Counted from the stretch's first letter, positions 1-10,429 are shown. The stretch is DNA of 22,500 nt from Prorocentrum cordatum (GCA_963575745.1 CAUYUJ010019111.1:37501-60000), one strand, 5' to 3'. Program-made: numbers and translations. The notes: a model not told the origin generated them from the letters alone.

Positions 1-604
1 TGTGTCACTTTCGCACGTATCAGTGTGTATGCCTCGTTCTTGATTTTTCCGTTTCTTCTCCCAGCTCGGTAACATAAAACCAGGTGGGTCCCTCAAGGGG
101 GGGTAGAACTGCTTGTGTGCGAGGGTCCTGGGGCCCCGAGGTTTGGGCCCTCCTCCCACAAAAGCCGTCATCTAGATTCGTGCCAACGCGCGCCCCACAT
201 CGGCACCTCGAGGCAATGCCCCGCCGTGGCAACGAGGGCCTCCCCCAAGAGGCCCGTCCTCGTCCTCCTCCTCCTTTTCCTCTTTTTCCTCCCCTTTCCT
301 CCTTCGTTTTTGAGAGTCCGTCAGACGGCTGGTTATCGGTTGAGACGAAGGGACAGCATCCTCATTAAAAGTATCCAGTTTATCCTCCTCCCCCTCCTCC
401 TCTTCTTCCTCCTCCTTCAACCTCCAGATTCCGTTGTTTTGTTCGTGACGAGGGCCCCCAGATGCCTCGACCTGCCCCGTCCCTGGTATACCGGTCCCCC
501 CCCGACACTTCTGTTGACGGCCCTGGCATCCAGAGCGGGCCGCTCCAGACGCCGAGGCCAGAATTGGCGGCAAGCCCTGGGGGGAGCCTGGAGGGGGCAG
601 GCCC
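1..604. other. GC-rich stretch, no gene recognised
   Basis: Open frames occur on both strands but are low in complexity (Arg/Pro/Gly or Glu/Lys rich) and resemble no family I know. Polypyrimidine tracts of CTCC/TTCC type lie near 257-303 and 373-420. They give long open frames by composition alone. Confidence 0.5.
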
Positions 605-671
605 ATCCTCCTCCTCCTCCTCCTCCTCCTCCTCCTCCTCCTCCTCCTCCTCCTCCTCCTCCTCATCATCA
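605..671. repeat. (TCC)n microsatellite
   Basis: About twenty uninterrupted TCC triplets, ending in TCATCATC. It reads as poly-Ser or poly-Pro on plus and poly-Glu or poly-Arg on minus, and this explains several long overlapping open frames here. Confidence 0.95.
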
Positions 672-681
672 GAAAGCGGCG

Positions 682-1455
682 GGGCTTCTCGGAAACCCTG
701 ACGCCTCCTCCGAGGATGCCGAAAGAATTCTCGGAAGGGGCAGGGGCTTCTGAGCAGCCCCGCCGCCCTTTGAGGAGGCCTGCCCCCCCTGTCACCCCCC
801 CCTTTGGCAGGCCCACCACCGCCGACAGAACAACCACAGACGACGTCACAAGCACGAACCGCCGGACGCCCGGGCGGGTCTCTTGGGCCAGCGCTGCGCG
901 CCCTCCCCCCGGGGCACCCCGGCGCGCGAGGCTCGCCCGAGACGGCGCCCGAGGCACTGCCCAGAAGTGGCGGGGAGGGGGGGGTCCAAGGCCGACCCAA
1001 GAAGCCAGCGCGGACCTCCAGGACTGCATGCCCACGCGCCTTCTTTGGGCGGCGCGCCCAGGGGGGGAGCGAGAGGGGGGGATGCCTTCTCATCCAGCGG
1101 TGGGGCTTCTCAGAAGCCCTCCAGCACTAAGACGCCTGCGTCTTCGGAGGGCAAGAAAACTTTTGCGCCTTCTTAGAAAACCCGCGCCCTCTGCATTCGC
1201 CTCTGGGCGTGCCGCCGCTTCTGTTGTTTGGGTTCCGTCCGTGGCACTTCGCAAGACCAGGACCCAGATTGGGGCAGGGAAGCGGCGCTCCACTGGTGAC
1301 CCTCCCTGCGCCATCACGCACAATTCTGGCGGCGCACACGAGGGGTGGGGGGAGCGGGGAAGGCTTCCAATAAGGCTGCTCCTTAGAAGGAGCCGGCCCC
1401 AATCTGCAGACAGCGCCCGCGCCTTCTGAAAAGCAGAGGTGCTTCTGAGAAGCCT
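682..1455. repeat. Dispersed 17-base palindrome, about six copies
   Basis: A near-perfect inverted repeat of form GGGCTTCT-N-AGAAGCCC recurs. The best copy is at 1103-1119; weaker copies are near 682-698, 744-760, 1167-1183, 1421-1433 and 1440-1456. Spacing is irregular (roughly 20 to 340 bases), so this is not a simple tandem array. The copies could be small hairpin elements or remnants of a larger repeat. No gene is recognised around them. Confidence 0.55.
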
Positions 1456-2381
1456 TCCCCCCTCCCCCCACCCCCTCTGCGCGTGGCCGACAATAATTAA
1501 CGGGCACAGAACGGTATATAGTAAACTTGTTTGCTGACGGGGGCGCCTGTCCCAGGGCGGTTGGAAAATTCATACCCTTACGGTGGCACGTCAAAATATA
1601 AACATTCCAGCCGCCCTGGGGCAGCGCCCAAGGTGACGGACAAAAAGTATGTTATGCCGTTCTTCGCCCGCTAAAAGACGGGGGCGCTCTTTCACCTTCC
1701 TGCGCGCTGCCAGGGCGCGCTGCTCACAGCGCCGCACCCCCGCGGCCTGGACACCCTGCCGGGGAGGGGCTTCGCCTCCCGAGAGGCGCTTTCCGACGCA
1801 CGGGCAGCTGGGCGCACCTTGGGCCAGGGGCACTTCTAGGCTTCGTTCACGACCCCCCCCCCAAGTAGTCCGGGGCGGTCTCGACCCCCTTGCGCCGCCT
1901 CTGGCGGCGTCACTGGGGCGCTGCTCGCCCAAGGGCTCAGGTGTTGAGACCGCCCCAGGCGCCCGGGGGGAGGGCCTGTAGGGAGCGCAAAACAACGCAC
2001 GCTCCCAATCACGTACGCGAGTACAGCCCCGCAGTCCGCGAGACCAGCCTCGTGATACGAACGTTCGCGCAATGCGTACTTTCGAAACCAACGTCGCTCC
2101 TGAGCCTGCTCGGGGGGCCTGTCGCCAGCTGGGGCTGCTCGGGGGCGCCAGCTGGAGGCCAGCAAGGGACCACCACCCGCGTGGGTGCCGTCTGCGCGCA
2201 GCCCGAGGCCTCACCAGCGCCCATGCTTGCTGGGTGGGTGTCCGTCTCGGGTGGCACCGGGTCCGAGCAGGGAGGCCTCCCCAGCGGGCTCCTCGGAGCG
2301 GACTGGCCGAATGCGGAGCTCGGGTCGGACGGATTGGAGGCCCCGTCGCCGAGGACGCTCGGCGGAGGGCTCGAGCGCGCC
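1456..2381. other. GC-rich stretch, no gene recognised
   Basis: Long open frames exist on both strands but show no recognisable domain. One minus-strand segment around 1985-2105 has a more protein-like composition than its surroundings, but no family or splice pattern supports calling it. Confidence 0.4.
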
Positions 2382-2490
2382 TCGTCGTTGTCGTCATCGT
2401 CGTCGTCGACGTCGTCGTCGACGTCGTCGTCGTCGACGTCGTCGTCGTCGTCGGCGTCGTCGTCGTCGTCGGCTCGTCGTCGTCGTCGTG
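2382..2490. repeat. (GTC)n / (CGT)n microsatellite
   Basis: About 35 GTC triplets with a few interruptions (CATCGTC, GACGTC, GGCGTC). On minus it reads as poly-Asp, poly-Thr or poly-Arg depending on frame. The tract directly follows the 3' end of the possible exon at 2515-2661. Confidence 0.92.
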
Positions 2491-2514
2491 CGGCGGGCGG
2501 GACGAAGATCGCGC

Positions 2515-2661
2515 CTCGGAGAGCGGGCCCGCCGCAGTCGCTAGCTCGGAGAAAGGCCGCAGGTCGGAGCGGCATCTTCTCTCCCAGGCGCTGTGCGGGA
2601 AGCAGTAGTACTGCCCGTCGACGACCACCAGGGCACAGAGCCCCTGCGCGCAGCGCAGCGC
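2515..2661 (-). CDS. Possible coding exon, function unknown
   Basis: This is a tentative internal exon of 49 codons. It is bounded by an AG|G acceptor (TGACAG|GCG) and an AG|GC donor (CCGAG|GCGCG), the style used by the ankyrin gene in this window, and both borders are phase 0. The predicted peptide has mixed, protein-like composition with several Cys and aromatic residues (core DGQYYCFPHSAWERRC), unlike the repeats on either side. I do not recognise the family. The upstream side is TACATA repeat and the downstream side a GTC repeat, both intron-like. No partner exon was found. It could be a chance open frame in GC-rich DNA. Confidence 0.3.
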
Positions 2662-2680
2662 CTGTCACGAGCGGCGAGCC

Positions 2681-2796
2681 CATATCTATACACATATATA
2701 CATACATATACATACATACATATACGTATATACATATATACATATATATATATGTATGTGTATAGATGTATATATATATATACATCTATACATATC
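2681..2796. repeat. TACATA/TATA repeat block
   Basis: Alternating purine-pyrimidine sequence built from TACATA, CATATA and TATATA. It is a shorter relative of the large tract at 5815-7460. Confidence 0.9.
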
Positions 2797-3111
2797 CACG
2801 CCCTCGCGGCCTGCACTCCAGGGCGCGATCCCGCGGATACACTCGAGCGCACTGGGGCGTCCCGCGCGGGGCACCCGCTGACAAACGACCCGTATCCGCG
2901 GGGTCGCGGCACGGGGGGGGGGCCCGGCCCCCGAGGCCGCGGATATACGGACGTGCTTCGCCCACGAGCCTGGGCGGGCGTCGGGGGCACGGGCAGGTGC
3001 GCGGTCGTGGTCGGGTCGAGGTCCTGGGCGGAAGACGAAGCCGGGACCAGGGCAAAATCGGACCTGGACAAATCGGGGATCTCTGAAATCCGGCGGTGCT
3101 GGAGGATGTGC
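2797..3111. other. GC-rich spacer, no gene recognised
   Basis: About 310 bases between two AT-rich repeat blocks. Pro/Arg/Gly-rich open frames occur in several phases. I see no domain, splice pattern or RNA gene. Confidence 0.4.
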
Positions 3112-3133
3112 GTATACATACATATATAGACAG

Positions 3134-3168
<35 letters not shown>

Positions 3169-3186
3169 AAAAAAAAAAAAAAAAAC
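3112..3186. repeat. Compound repeat: TACATA, (TA)n, (GA)n, poly-A
   Basis: TACATATATA is followed by about twelve GA units and then an A run of about 17 bases. The A run could be the 3' tail of an old retroposed copy, but there is no recognisable body upstream and no clear flanking duplication. Confidence 0.85.
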
Positions 3187-3233
3187 ATGTGAAACTATAC
3201 ATAACATCATATATTCACTAAAAAATATCGTGA

Positions 3234-3440
3234 ATATTATCAGTGTTAATATTGTCATCATCATCATTATTAGTATTATGATTAGTATTATCAGTAGTAG
3301 CATTATTATTAGTATTATTCGTATCATCGTTATCACCATCATTATTAGTATTATTAGCATTATCATTACTACTATTATTATTATTATCATGGTTATTATT
3401 ATTGGTATCATTAATATATATGTATATATATATATATATA
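3234..3440. repeat. ATT/ATC trinucleotide array ending in (TA)n
   Basis: About 185 bases of ATT, ATC and AGT triplets, then TATATATA. It reads as poly-Ile/Ser on plus and poly-Asn/Asp on minus. This open frame should not be read as protein. Confidence 0.92.
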
Positions 3441-4040
3441 CACCCTTCGGCCCAAGATCGCTTCCTGGACGGCCCCGCGGACCCGCAGAACGGCCCCAAA
3501 CAGCTTCCAGAACAGCCCGAGAAGAGCCCGAGAGGGCCAAAGAGGCCCGAAGCTTCCCAATAAGGCCTCAAGACGGCTCGGGAAGCCTCCCCAGGCGCCC
3601 CAAGGGCTTCCAAGAGGACACCCGACATGATTCGAGGCCAAAAACGTCGAGTCTTCTTACGTTTTTGACGGATCCTGGAGTCCCCGCCTCTTCGGGCACA
3701 GAGCGGCCCAACACGGCTCTGGCGTCCTGCGAGATCGCAGCCCGACGGCCCAGGAGGCCCCGAGAAACGCATCCGGGCGGCCCAGGGTCCCTATGGACGG
3801 CCCCGGGAGGGCCCCAAAGACCGCCCGAGGGGTCCCCGGCACGGCCAGAGAGGGCGCCACGAGGCCCCCCTCAAGGGGGCCTCCCGTGGAGCGCCAGGAC
3901 GGCCAGAGCCCGGCAAGACAGCCCAGCAGGGCCCCAGGACGGCTCAGGAGGGCCGGAGAGCAGTGCAAAAGGGCCCCAGGAGGACCCCCACGAAGGCCCG
4001 GAGAGGCCAAACACCTGCATGCCCGAGGCCTCCAAATACA
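3441..4040. repeat. Degenerate GGCCCAAGA-type repeat array
   Basis: Loose repetition of motifs such as GGCCCCAAGA, CGGCCCGAG and GAGGCCCC. The unit is about 10-15 bases and strongly diverged. The same family recurs near 4360-4560, 10680-10770, 12050-12215 and 18790-19440, and in reverse complement near 4850-4980, 5500-5780, 10430-10560 and 17835-17930. All frames look Pro/Arg/Gly/Ala rich, so the long open frames here are compositional. Confidence 0.8.
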
Positions 4041-4359
4041 CTTGCTCGGGTGCGTGCTTGGGCGAGGTATTCGGGTGGTTGTGTTTTGGAGTTATGGTGT
4101 TCAAGTTTGGGTGTTCGGACTCGGGTGTCGGGGTCAGGAGTCGGGGTGTTCGGGCTTCGGTCGTTGAGTTCAGGTTGGAATGCTAGGGTTAATGTGTACG
4201 CTACGGTGAAAAGATTCTGGCGTTCAGGTTATGTTCCGCCGCACGAGAGTCCCAAGATGCCCCCCAAGAGGGTTCTGGATGTCACAAATAAGAATTCCGC
4301 ACAATATTCTGATAAATTTGAACGTGCTCGCTTTTTCCAAAACGAAAATGACTCCTCAG
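4041..4359. repeat. TTCGGGTGT-like repeat and spacer
   Basis: Up to about 4180 the plus strand repeats variants of TTCGGGTGT and GTTCGGG. The remaining bases are less repetitive and show no gene. Confidence 0.5.
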
Positions 4360-4560
4360 GAGGCCCCAAAACGGCCCAAGAAGGCTTCCAGACTGCCCAA
4401 AAGGCTCCGCAAGACGCCTCAAGAGTGCCCAAAGAAAGACAAACCGAATTGATACTTCGAGCCCTGCTCTCAAAGACGGTCCTGGAAACTGCCACGGAGC
4501 CCCTAAGACACCATCAAAGCCCCCAAGAGGCCCCCTAGGACGCCCTCAAAGCTCCCAAAA
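4360..4560 (+). repeat. GGCCCAAGA-type repeat, plus orientation
   Basis: Motifs such as GGCCCAAGAAGGC, GCCCAAAAGG and CCCCCAAGAGGCC are repeated. It belongs to the dispersed family described at 3441-4040. Confidence 0.75.
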
Positions 4561-4594
4561 CGCTCTCAAAAGACTCATCCCGGAAGCCCCACAA

Positions 4595-4795
4595 ACTCTA
4601 TCACCCCTATGAGCCTGACGCGCCACATGACCCTGTATTCTGATCGACCTCGTGAACCTCACAACCCGTACGAACCCCATGACCCTGATGGCCCAGTGAG
4701 CCCTACGACACCTACGAACCCGATGAGCCATGCGAGCCCAAATAGCCCTATGAGGCCTACGAGCCTTACGCGCCCTCCAAGAGACACCCAAGCCC
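4595..4795 (+). repeat. Minisatellite of CCTATGAGC/CCTACGAAC units
   Basis: A 9-base unit alternates between CCTATGAGC, CCTACGAAC and CCTGATGGC. Repetition in steps of 9 gives a pseudo-periodic peptide (Pro-Tyr-Glu / Pro-Met-Ser), but no start or domain supports coding. Confidence 0.75.
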
Positions 4796-4839
4796 CTAAC
4801 AGCCTTGCAAAACCATGCTGGGAATCTCTTTGGATGCCT

Positions 4840-5000
4840 TTGGGGGACGTTATCGGAAGGCTCTTAGGGGTTCTGGGGGGTGGGGTCTCTTGAGTTTTTG
4901 TTGGGGGTCTCCTGGTGGCCTCTTGGGGCTTCTTGGGCGCGCCTCGGGGGCCTCCCCGGGGATTTTGGCATTTCGCCTCGAAATCTCGAGTGGGGTCGAC
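4840..5000 (-). repeat. GGCCCAAGA-type repeat, reverse orientation
   Basis: The plus strand carries TTGGGGG, CCTCTTGGGG and GGGGGCCTC, the reverse complement of the block at 4360-4560. The two blocks form a loose inverted pair around the 4595-4795 minisatellite. Confidence 0.65.
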
Positions 5001-5320
5001 ATTGGGAAAAAAGGACGTGAGGGATTTTCCTTTTGTGTCAAGCTGGGTCTCCTACCAAATAGTGGAGCAAGATGCTGTGCGAAAGTGGCGGAGGGAGGAG
5101 GAGAGAGAAAGATGAGAGATGGAGGGGACGGAATCGCATGAGGTAGGCGGAGAGACGAAGGCGTGAAGGAGAGACAAAGAGCAGGGAAGCCAAGAGCAAG
5201 AGAGAGAGAATGGAGAACGGACACCGGGGGATGGGAGAAACGGAAACGCACTCTAGGGGGGGGTCGAACTCGAAAACATTGGATTTGAGGAAATTCAGTT
5301 TTTTCAAGTTGGCTCTGGAG
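5001..5320. other. Purine-rich tract (GAGAGA/GGAGG), no gene
   Basis: From about 5085 to 5235 the plus strand is mostly A and G (GGAGGAGGAGAGAGA, GAGAGAGAATGGAG). The rest has no repeat or domain I recognise. Confidence 0.55.
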
Positions 5321-5800
5321 GCCCTCAAGAGCACCCTTGATCGCCCGAAGGAGACCTCCGAGAGTCCTCCAAGAGATCCAGGGAAGCCCTCGAGAAGCCA
5401 AACGGATGGCAAAACCTGGGGGGGGGAGGGGTTGATGGTGTTCTCGCATTTCCGCCTCCAATGCGCTTCCGAGGTTTGCGCATGCCCCCATGAGCCGCTC
5501 GGGATGGTTCTTGGGGGCCTCTTAGGGCTCTCCTGGGGGCCTCCTGGGAGCTCGTAGTGCTCTCTCGGGACTCTCTTCGGCGCTGGATGCCTCCGGGGCG
5601 GCTCCGCTCCGGGGAGCTCATTGGCGGCCTACTTGGAGCGCCTTTGGGGCCTCGGTGGTGCTCCTTCGGGCGTCATGGGAACCCCTTGTCGCCTCTTGGG
5701 TCCACCTCGCACCGCTCGGGGCGCCTCTTGGGGGCCTCTTGGAGCTCTCTTGGAGGCCATGCTCAAGCCTCGGAAGCGTGTCGGAGGCAGAACTGCGAGA
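5321..5800 (-). repeat. GGCCCAAGA-type repeat, mostly reverse orientation
   Basis: Repeated TTGGGGGCCTC, CTCTTGGAG and CTCTCGGGAC motifs on the plus strand. It is a degenerate member of the dispersed family and ends at the start of the long TACATA tract. Confidence 0.65.
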
Positions 5801-5814
5801 CCACATATCATTGC

Positions 5815-7460
5815 TGTATGTATTCATATGCATGGGCCTTGGCATATACATATACAACTACACATGCGTGTACATGTACATACACATATACATATGCATA
5901 TACACATACGTATACGTATACATATCCATAAACATATACATGCGCATGTGCACATGTATATACACAATACATACACACATACATGTACACTAACATGTGC
6001 ATAGTGATGTATCTATACACATACATGCACATACACATCACACATGTACATAAATATACACATGCATATATAGATACCTGTACATTTGCATGTACAGGTA
6101 CGTATACATGTACCTGTACAGTTATACGCGTACACAGATACATATACATCTACATCTACATATACAAGTACATATACATACACTTATACATATACATATG
6201 CATATACATAAGGGCATACACAAACCTTTACATGTACATATACGTTTGCATACGTGTATCCCCATACAAATACAGGTTTACTTACATACACACAGACATG
6301 CATACACACATTCATAGCGGCAGACAGGCATACACACATACATACCTACTTGCATAAATGCATGTACCCATGCACACATACCTACATACACACATGCATG
6401 CACACACAGACAAGCATGCATACATGACTACAGCCACATCTGTATACATACACATGCATGCATGCATGTAGACAAACATGCGTGCACACGTACATACATG
6501 CATGCATACGTATACATAAATACATACAAATCTGGACTTGTAATTTTAACACATCAACACATATGCGTACAACCGTAAGTATGACTGTACATATGCATAC
6601 AACTGCGCACAACTAAAAATTACGCATAACGGTACAACTGCACATGTGAACTATACGTTGAACATCTAACTACGACTGCAAACATTCAAATACGCGTGTA
6701 CGTACATGTACACGCATATACATACATATATATATATACATCTATACACATATAATTCTAGATGTACGTATACATATGAATACAACGGGCACTTAAGCAT
6801 GTAATTACTTATGAGTAGATGGGCACGTATATTAATGCACACATACCTATAATTCGAAGTGGGCACATGAAATAATGCAACGATTAATATACATGCACAT
6901 ATAACTGCAATGCGTAACTATGGTAAAGACGACATGTCTGACGACATGTATGCTTCAAACTAGGTAAAATCATATGTATGTATATATCAAAAAATCGGAC
7001 CACGAGAACAACGTATGACTATGTATATCTATATATGGAAGTGGATACGAATATACATGCGAATACATACATACATACTGACACACATTTGAATCGACAT
7101 ATAAGTATATAGATACACACATACCTATGTACAAATACGGTTACGTATACACGAGGATGGAATCATACTTACACGTCTACTCACATGTGTAAGTATGATA
7201 ATGCGTAGTCCTATACAAGTGAATACACATCTGATTATGGATATGACTGTAGCTACAAGTATAGCTGTGTAAACACATGCATATGCAAATTCATGCACAC
7301 ATGCAACTATACATACACAGTTGACCTGATATGTACATACACGTATAAAAAATATACATAATATGCATTATAGTCTGACTACATGATATATGAGAGTACA
7401 TATACATATATATATATATATATATACATAATTATGTGTATATATATTTATGTATAGGAA
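5815..7460. repeat. 1.6-kb TACATA-type alternating purine-pyrimidine tract
   Basis: Almost continuous TACATA, CATACA, TATACG and GTACAT units, with diverged stretches between about 6540 and 7380 and a pure (TA)n core near 7405-7428. The nearly strict alternation of purine and pyrimidine is striking. All open frames here read as Tyr/Ile/His/Thr repeats and are not genes. It lies just downstream (minus sense) of the phosphate-binding gene. Confidence 0.93.
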
Positions 7461-7841
7461 TGTATTGGGCGCCGCGGCTGCTCTAGAGCGCTCCGGATGG
7501 CTCTAGAAAGATTTGTCCAAGCCCTAGCCCCGGCAGAAACCAACCACCTGTGAACCCTACCCCAACAAGTCAGACTTCTGAAACGCGGGCTGCGCTCAGA
7601 ATATTTGTAGGATGCCTGCAGCCAGACGAACCCTGGCGGGGGTGTCTCAGACCCCGGGGACGATTGGACCCGTGGCTTAGATTCTCGCTCTGGGGATCTT
7701 CCTGGAACCACTCGATCCACTCACGCGTCGATGATGCATCGAGCGTCCGTCGATTTCTGTCGAATTCGAGTCGAGTTAAAGCCGAACTAGAGCGAAACTC
7801 GAGTCGAACAGATCCCTTGGGGGGGCCCCAGGGAGGCCCAC
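7461..7841. other. Probable intron or 3' region after the phosphate-binding exon
   Basis: The minus-strand frame of the phosphate-binding gene stays open to 7570, but from about 7841 downward the peptide turns into Gly/Pro then Arg/Ser low complexity built on GAGTCGA and GGGCCTCCC motifs. I infer that the exon stops at 7842 and that this is non-coding. No further exon was recognised. Confidence 0.45.
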
Positions 7842-9711
7842 CAAAATGAGCATCGAACGCGAGGGCCAGGTTCGCGGGCGGTCGCAGAGGGTCCATGAGC
7901 AGGGGGATCAGGTCGGCGGCGCGCAGGTCCAGGTGATTGCCGCCGTAGGCCCACCTCACGTAGGTCGCCAGCTCCGGGAGCCTCCCGCCGACCACGAACC
8001 TGCTGAGGGTGTCGCCCGGGGCGCGGACGAGCTGCTGGTTGACCCAGCAGCCGGCGCGGCGCTGCATGATCAGGGCCGCCACCTCGGAGTGCCAGCCCAT
8101 GACCGCGGGCCTGGCGAGCGCGCCGAGAGCCCAGAGCAGGGCCACGACGGCCTCCCCGCTGATGGTGAGGGACCACTGCAGGGAGGGCGCCTGCATGAAC
8201 CAGTACTGCAGCGCTCGGCCTGCCGGACTCTCCGAGTCCATCGCCGACCAGACCTCCTCCATGAGACTGTCGAGCAGGGCGTCCGAGTTCACCGAGGACT
8301 GCCTCTCGAGCTTGGCGCCCAGCCCCGGGGACGCGGCCCACAAGTCGCGCACGTCCGCCCAGGAAAGGTAGCCGCCGATTTCTGCCCCACACGCATTCAG
8401 CATGTTCGACAACTGCATGTTCGGGTCTGCTCTGCAGTCTTCCGCGTACGGATCGTCGTATGGCCTCTCCACTATGATGTCTTCCGAGGTGTTCCCCGTG
8501 CGGAGGTCTCGCATTAGAGGTACGAGGGCGTCGGCCTTCCGGAAGCACAGCGGCATCTTCCGCCTGACCCGCTCCAGCGACATGATCTTGGCCATGCATA
8601 CGCCGAACAGGCATCCGACGACCAGGAGCCCTGTCACCCAGAAGTATAAGACCTCGAATGTACTCTCCGCCTCCTCTTCCTCGAAGTCAGCGGGGTCAAA
8701 GTGTGACGTGATGAATCGCTGCGCCTCCTGCACTGAGCTATCGCTCATCCGGCAGGCGCCTGCGTCTCCAACTAGATGCTGCCCTCTATCACCGAAACCG
8801 AAATTGATGAGATCCCACGCCATCACTGAAGCTGCCACGTTTACGTTCATGAAGAGCTGCCGCGCGAAGGGATAGTGCCGCTCAGCAGTCATCATGCAGA
8901 AGGCTTCCTCAATGTGGTTCACCAGCGGCACCATGGAGAGGAGCCCAGAGGAGTTCTGATAGTAGTTGTAGCCGACGAATCCAATGGCGTACTCGCTGCC
9001 CAATACTCCCTGGATAATATCGTTGTCGTCCTCGGACGCGTTGTACAGCTGCTGGTTGAAGGTGTCCAGCGTGTGATTGAAGGCCTTCTCGAAGACCTCG
9101 AGAGTGCCGCTCTTCTTGCCAGGGACCCATCGCTCAATGCATGCGTCCGCACACTGCGGGCTGCCGTCGTTGCCCGGCAAATCCTTCCATCTCCTGCAGG
9201 CCCCGCCCTCCCCCTCGCTCCGAGTGAATATCCAGTCGATCTGCTCCATCGACACGGGCGTCCCGATGTGTCGCAAGCAATGCTGAACGGGACTGCCTGT
9301 CCGCATGAACACCGCAATGCCATCCCAGGCGATTGGCAACTGCCCGACGGTGATCCCGGCCTCCCCGGCGCACCTGTACAGCGCCGGCCCCGCAGGCCTC
9401 CGCATGATAAGCGTCGCCTCGTCGGTGTGCCAATCACGCGACATGGTGCCTATGTCGACCTCGCCGTTGCAAAGGCGACGCGCGCCCGTGGACGAGCCGA
9501 GGTTCTTGTGGTCGATGAATGCCTCAGCCAGATCCGGCTCGACAATCCCCACGTCCGGGCCCCTAAACCACTGAGCCCACCGCGCCACGATCGGCAGCGC
9601 GGTCGAACTCCCAGAGACCAAATGCTCGATAGCACCGACTTCCGTGAGCAGCCCCCCAGCCGTCGCTGCCAGGGCGGCTGCAACCCTTTCTGGGCGCCTG
9701 AACACGTGCAT
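7842..9711 (-). CDS. Membrane-anchored PstS-like phosphate-binding protein (partial, C-terminus open)
   Basis: The N-terminal ~340 residues match the PstS/PBP-like fold that binds inorganic phosphate in bacterial Pst transporters. Seen motifs: GSSTALPI (34-41), GSSTGARRL (72-80), DIGTMSRD (86-93), AWDGIAVF (128-135), KSGTLEVFEKAF (200-211), YAIGFVGYNYY (241-251) and YPFARQLFMNVN (280-291). Ser/Thr/Asp/Gly in the first three motifs and SGT sit where PstS proteins contact phosphate. Residues 1-27 are a plausible weak signal peptide. A helix at about 354-375 is followed by a basic stretch (KIMSLERVRRK), so the binding domain should face outside or lumen. Three N-X-S/T sequons (212, 224, 253) and eight cysteines fit secretion. 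Residues 380-623 match nothing I know; 517-536 is mildly hydrophobic. ATG at 9711 places the domain as in other PstS proteins; the first upstream in-frame stop is at 9808-9810, so a longer N-terminus is possible. A GT donor at 7841-7840 after residue 623 is inferred; the frame stays open to 7570. I infer phosphate scavenging or sensing. Confidence 0.85.
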
Positions 9712-9811
9712 TGCATGGTGGTGCCGCCGCGCACTTCCCGCCTGGGGTGGAGCGCGGAATCCCGATGCCCCACGCGGCCATTCAAATGAGCCTGCGCGGG
9801 CTGAAATCTAA

Positions 9812-10335
9812 GTGACCCTGGACGCGGGCGATGATGATCATACAGTCAACCCATATAGTAAGAATGCGCGGTAAGGATGCATGGGCCTTGGACGCACGTG
9901 CCGAGGCTCTTCGAGCGGGGCTGGCCATAGAAAGGTGGTTGAGGGAGGACCGAAGATGACCGAAGAGGCAATGATGTAAGGGTACCCTTGGGAACCAGCC
10001 GGGTTGACTGTAAGGAATGGCGGAGACGACGTCGACGACGATCTCGTTTTGTGTCAGGTGCTGTTACGCCGCACGGGCGGGCGCCAGCCGCCAACTGGAA
10101 GCGTCGCGTCCCGAGAGCCCTCTGGGCGGAGGTGTTCTGGAGCGCTTCCTCTTCCAGCCCCCTTCTTCCCATTCGGGGAGAGGAGTATCCTTTCCCGCAT
10201 TGCAACACTTCCCCCCGCGCCTGTGGACTGGACATGACTGGCCAGTCTGGCGCGGGGGCCGCCCGCGGGAAACCGCAGAGAGAATGACGAGACACGTGCG
10301 AAAACCCTTCTTGGGCGGGGACACGGATTCCAGGG
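9812..10335. other. Intergenic stretch, no gene recognised
   Basis: About 520 bases upstream of the phosphate-binding gene. It contains open frames on both strands without recognisable domains. A promoter cannot be identified; dinoflagellate promoters lack a reliable consensus. Confidence 0.4.
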
Positions 10336-10396
10336 TTGGGGGAGGGGGAGGAGGAGGAGGAGCAGGAGGAGGAGGAGGAGGAACGAGGAGGAGGGG
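10336..10396. repeat. (GGA)n microsatellite
   Basis: About eighteen GGA/GGAGG units with single interruptions. It follows a GGTTGGGGGAGG stretch. Confidence 0.9.
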
Positions 10397-10429
10397 GCCT
10401 TGCGTGTCTATTTAATCGTGTTCGGGGGT

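Noticed and set aside
172-1093. Long minus-strand open frames of 237-287 codons
   Set aside because: They run through the TCC microsatellite as poly-Glu or poly-Arg and have no recognisable domain; length comes from composition.
1591-2785. Long frames with poly-Thr, poly-Asp, poly-Ser or poly-Arg on both strands
   Set aside because: The homopolymer peptides are translations of the GTC repeat. Only the 2515-2661 segment has splice-bounded, protein-like content.
4181-4192. Telomere-like TAGGGTT
   Set aside because: A single copy inside a GT-rich repeat; no array.
8875-9789. 304-codon plus-strand open frame opposite the phosphate-binding gene
   Set aside because: It is the antisense shadow of a well-supported minus-strand gene in GC-rich DNA and shows no domain of its own.
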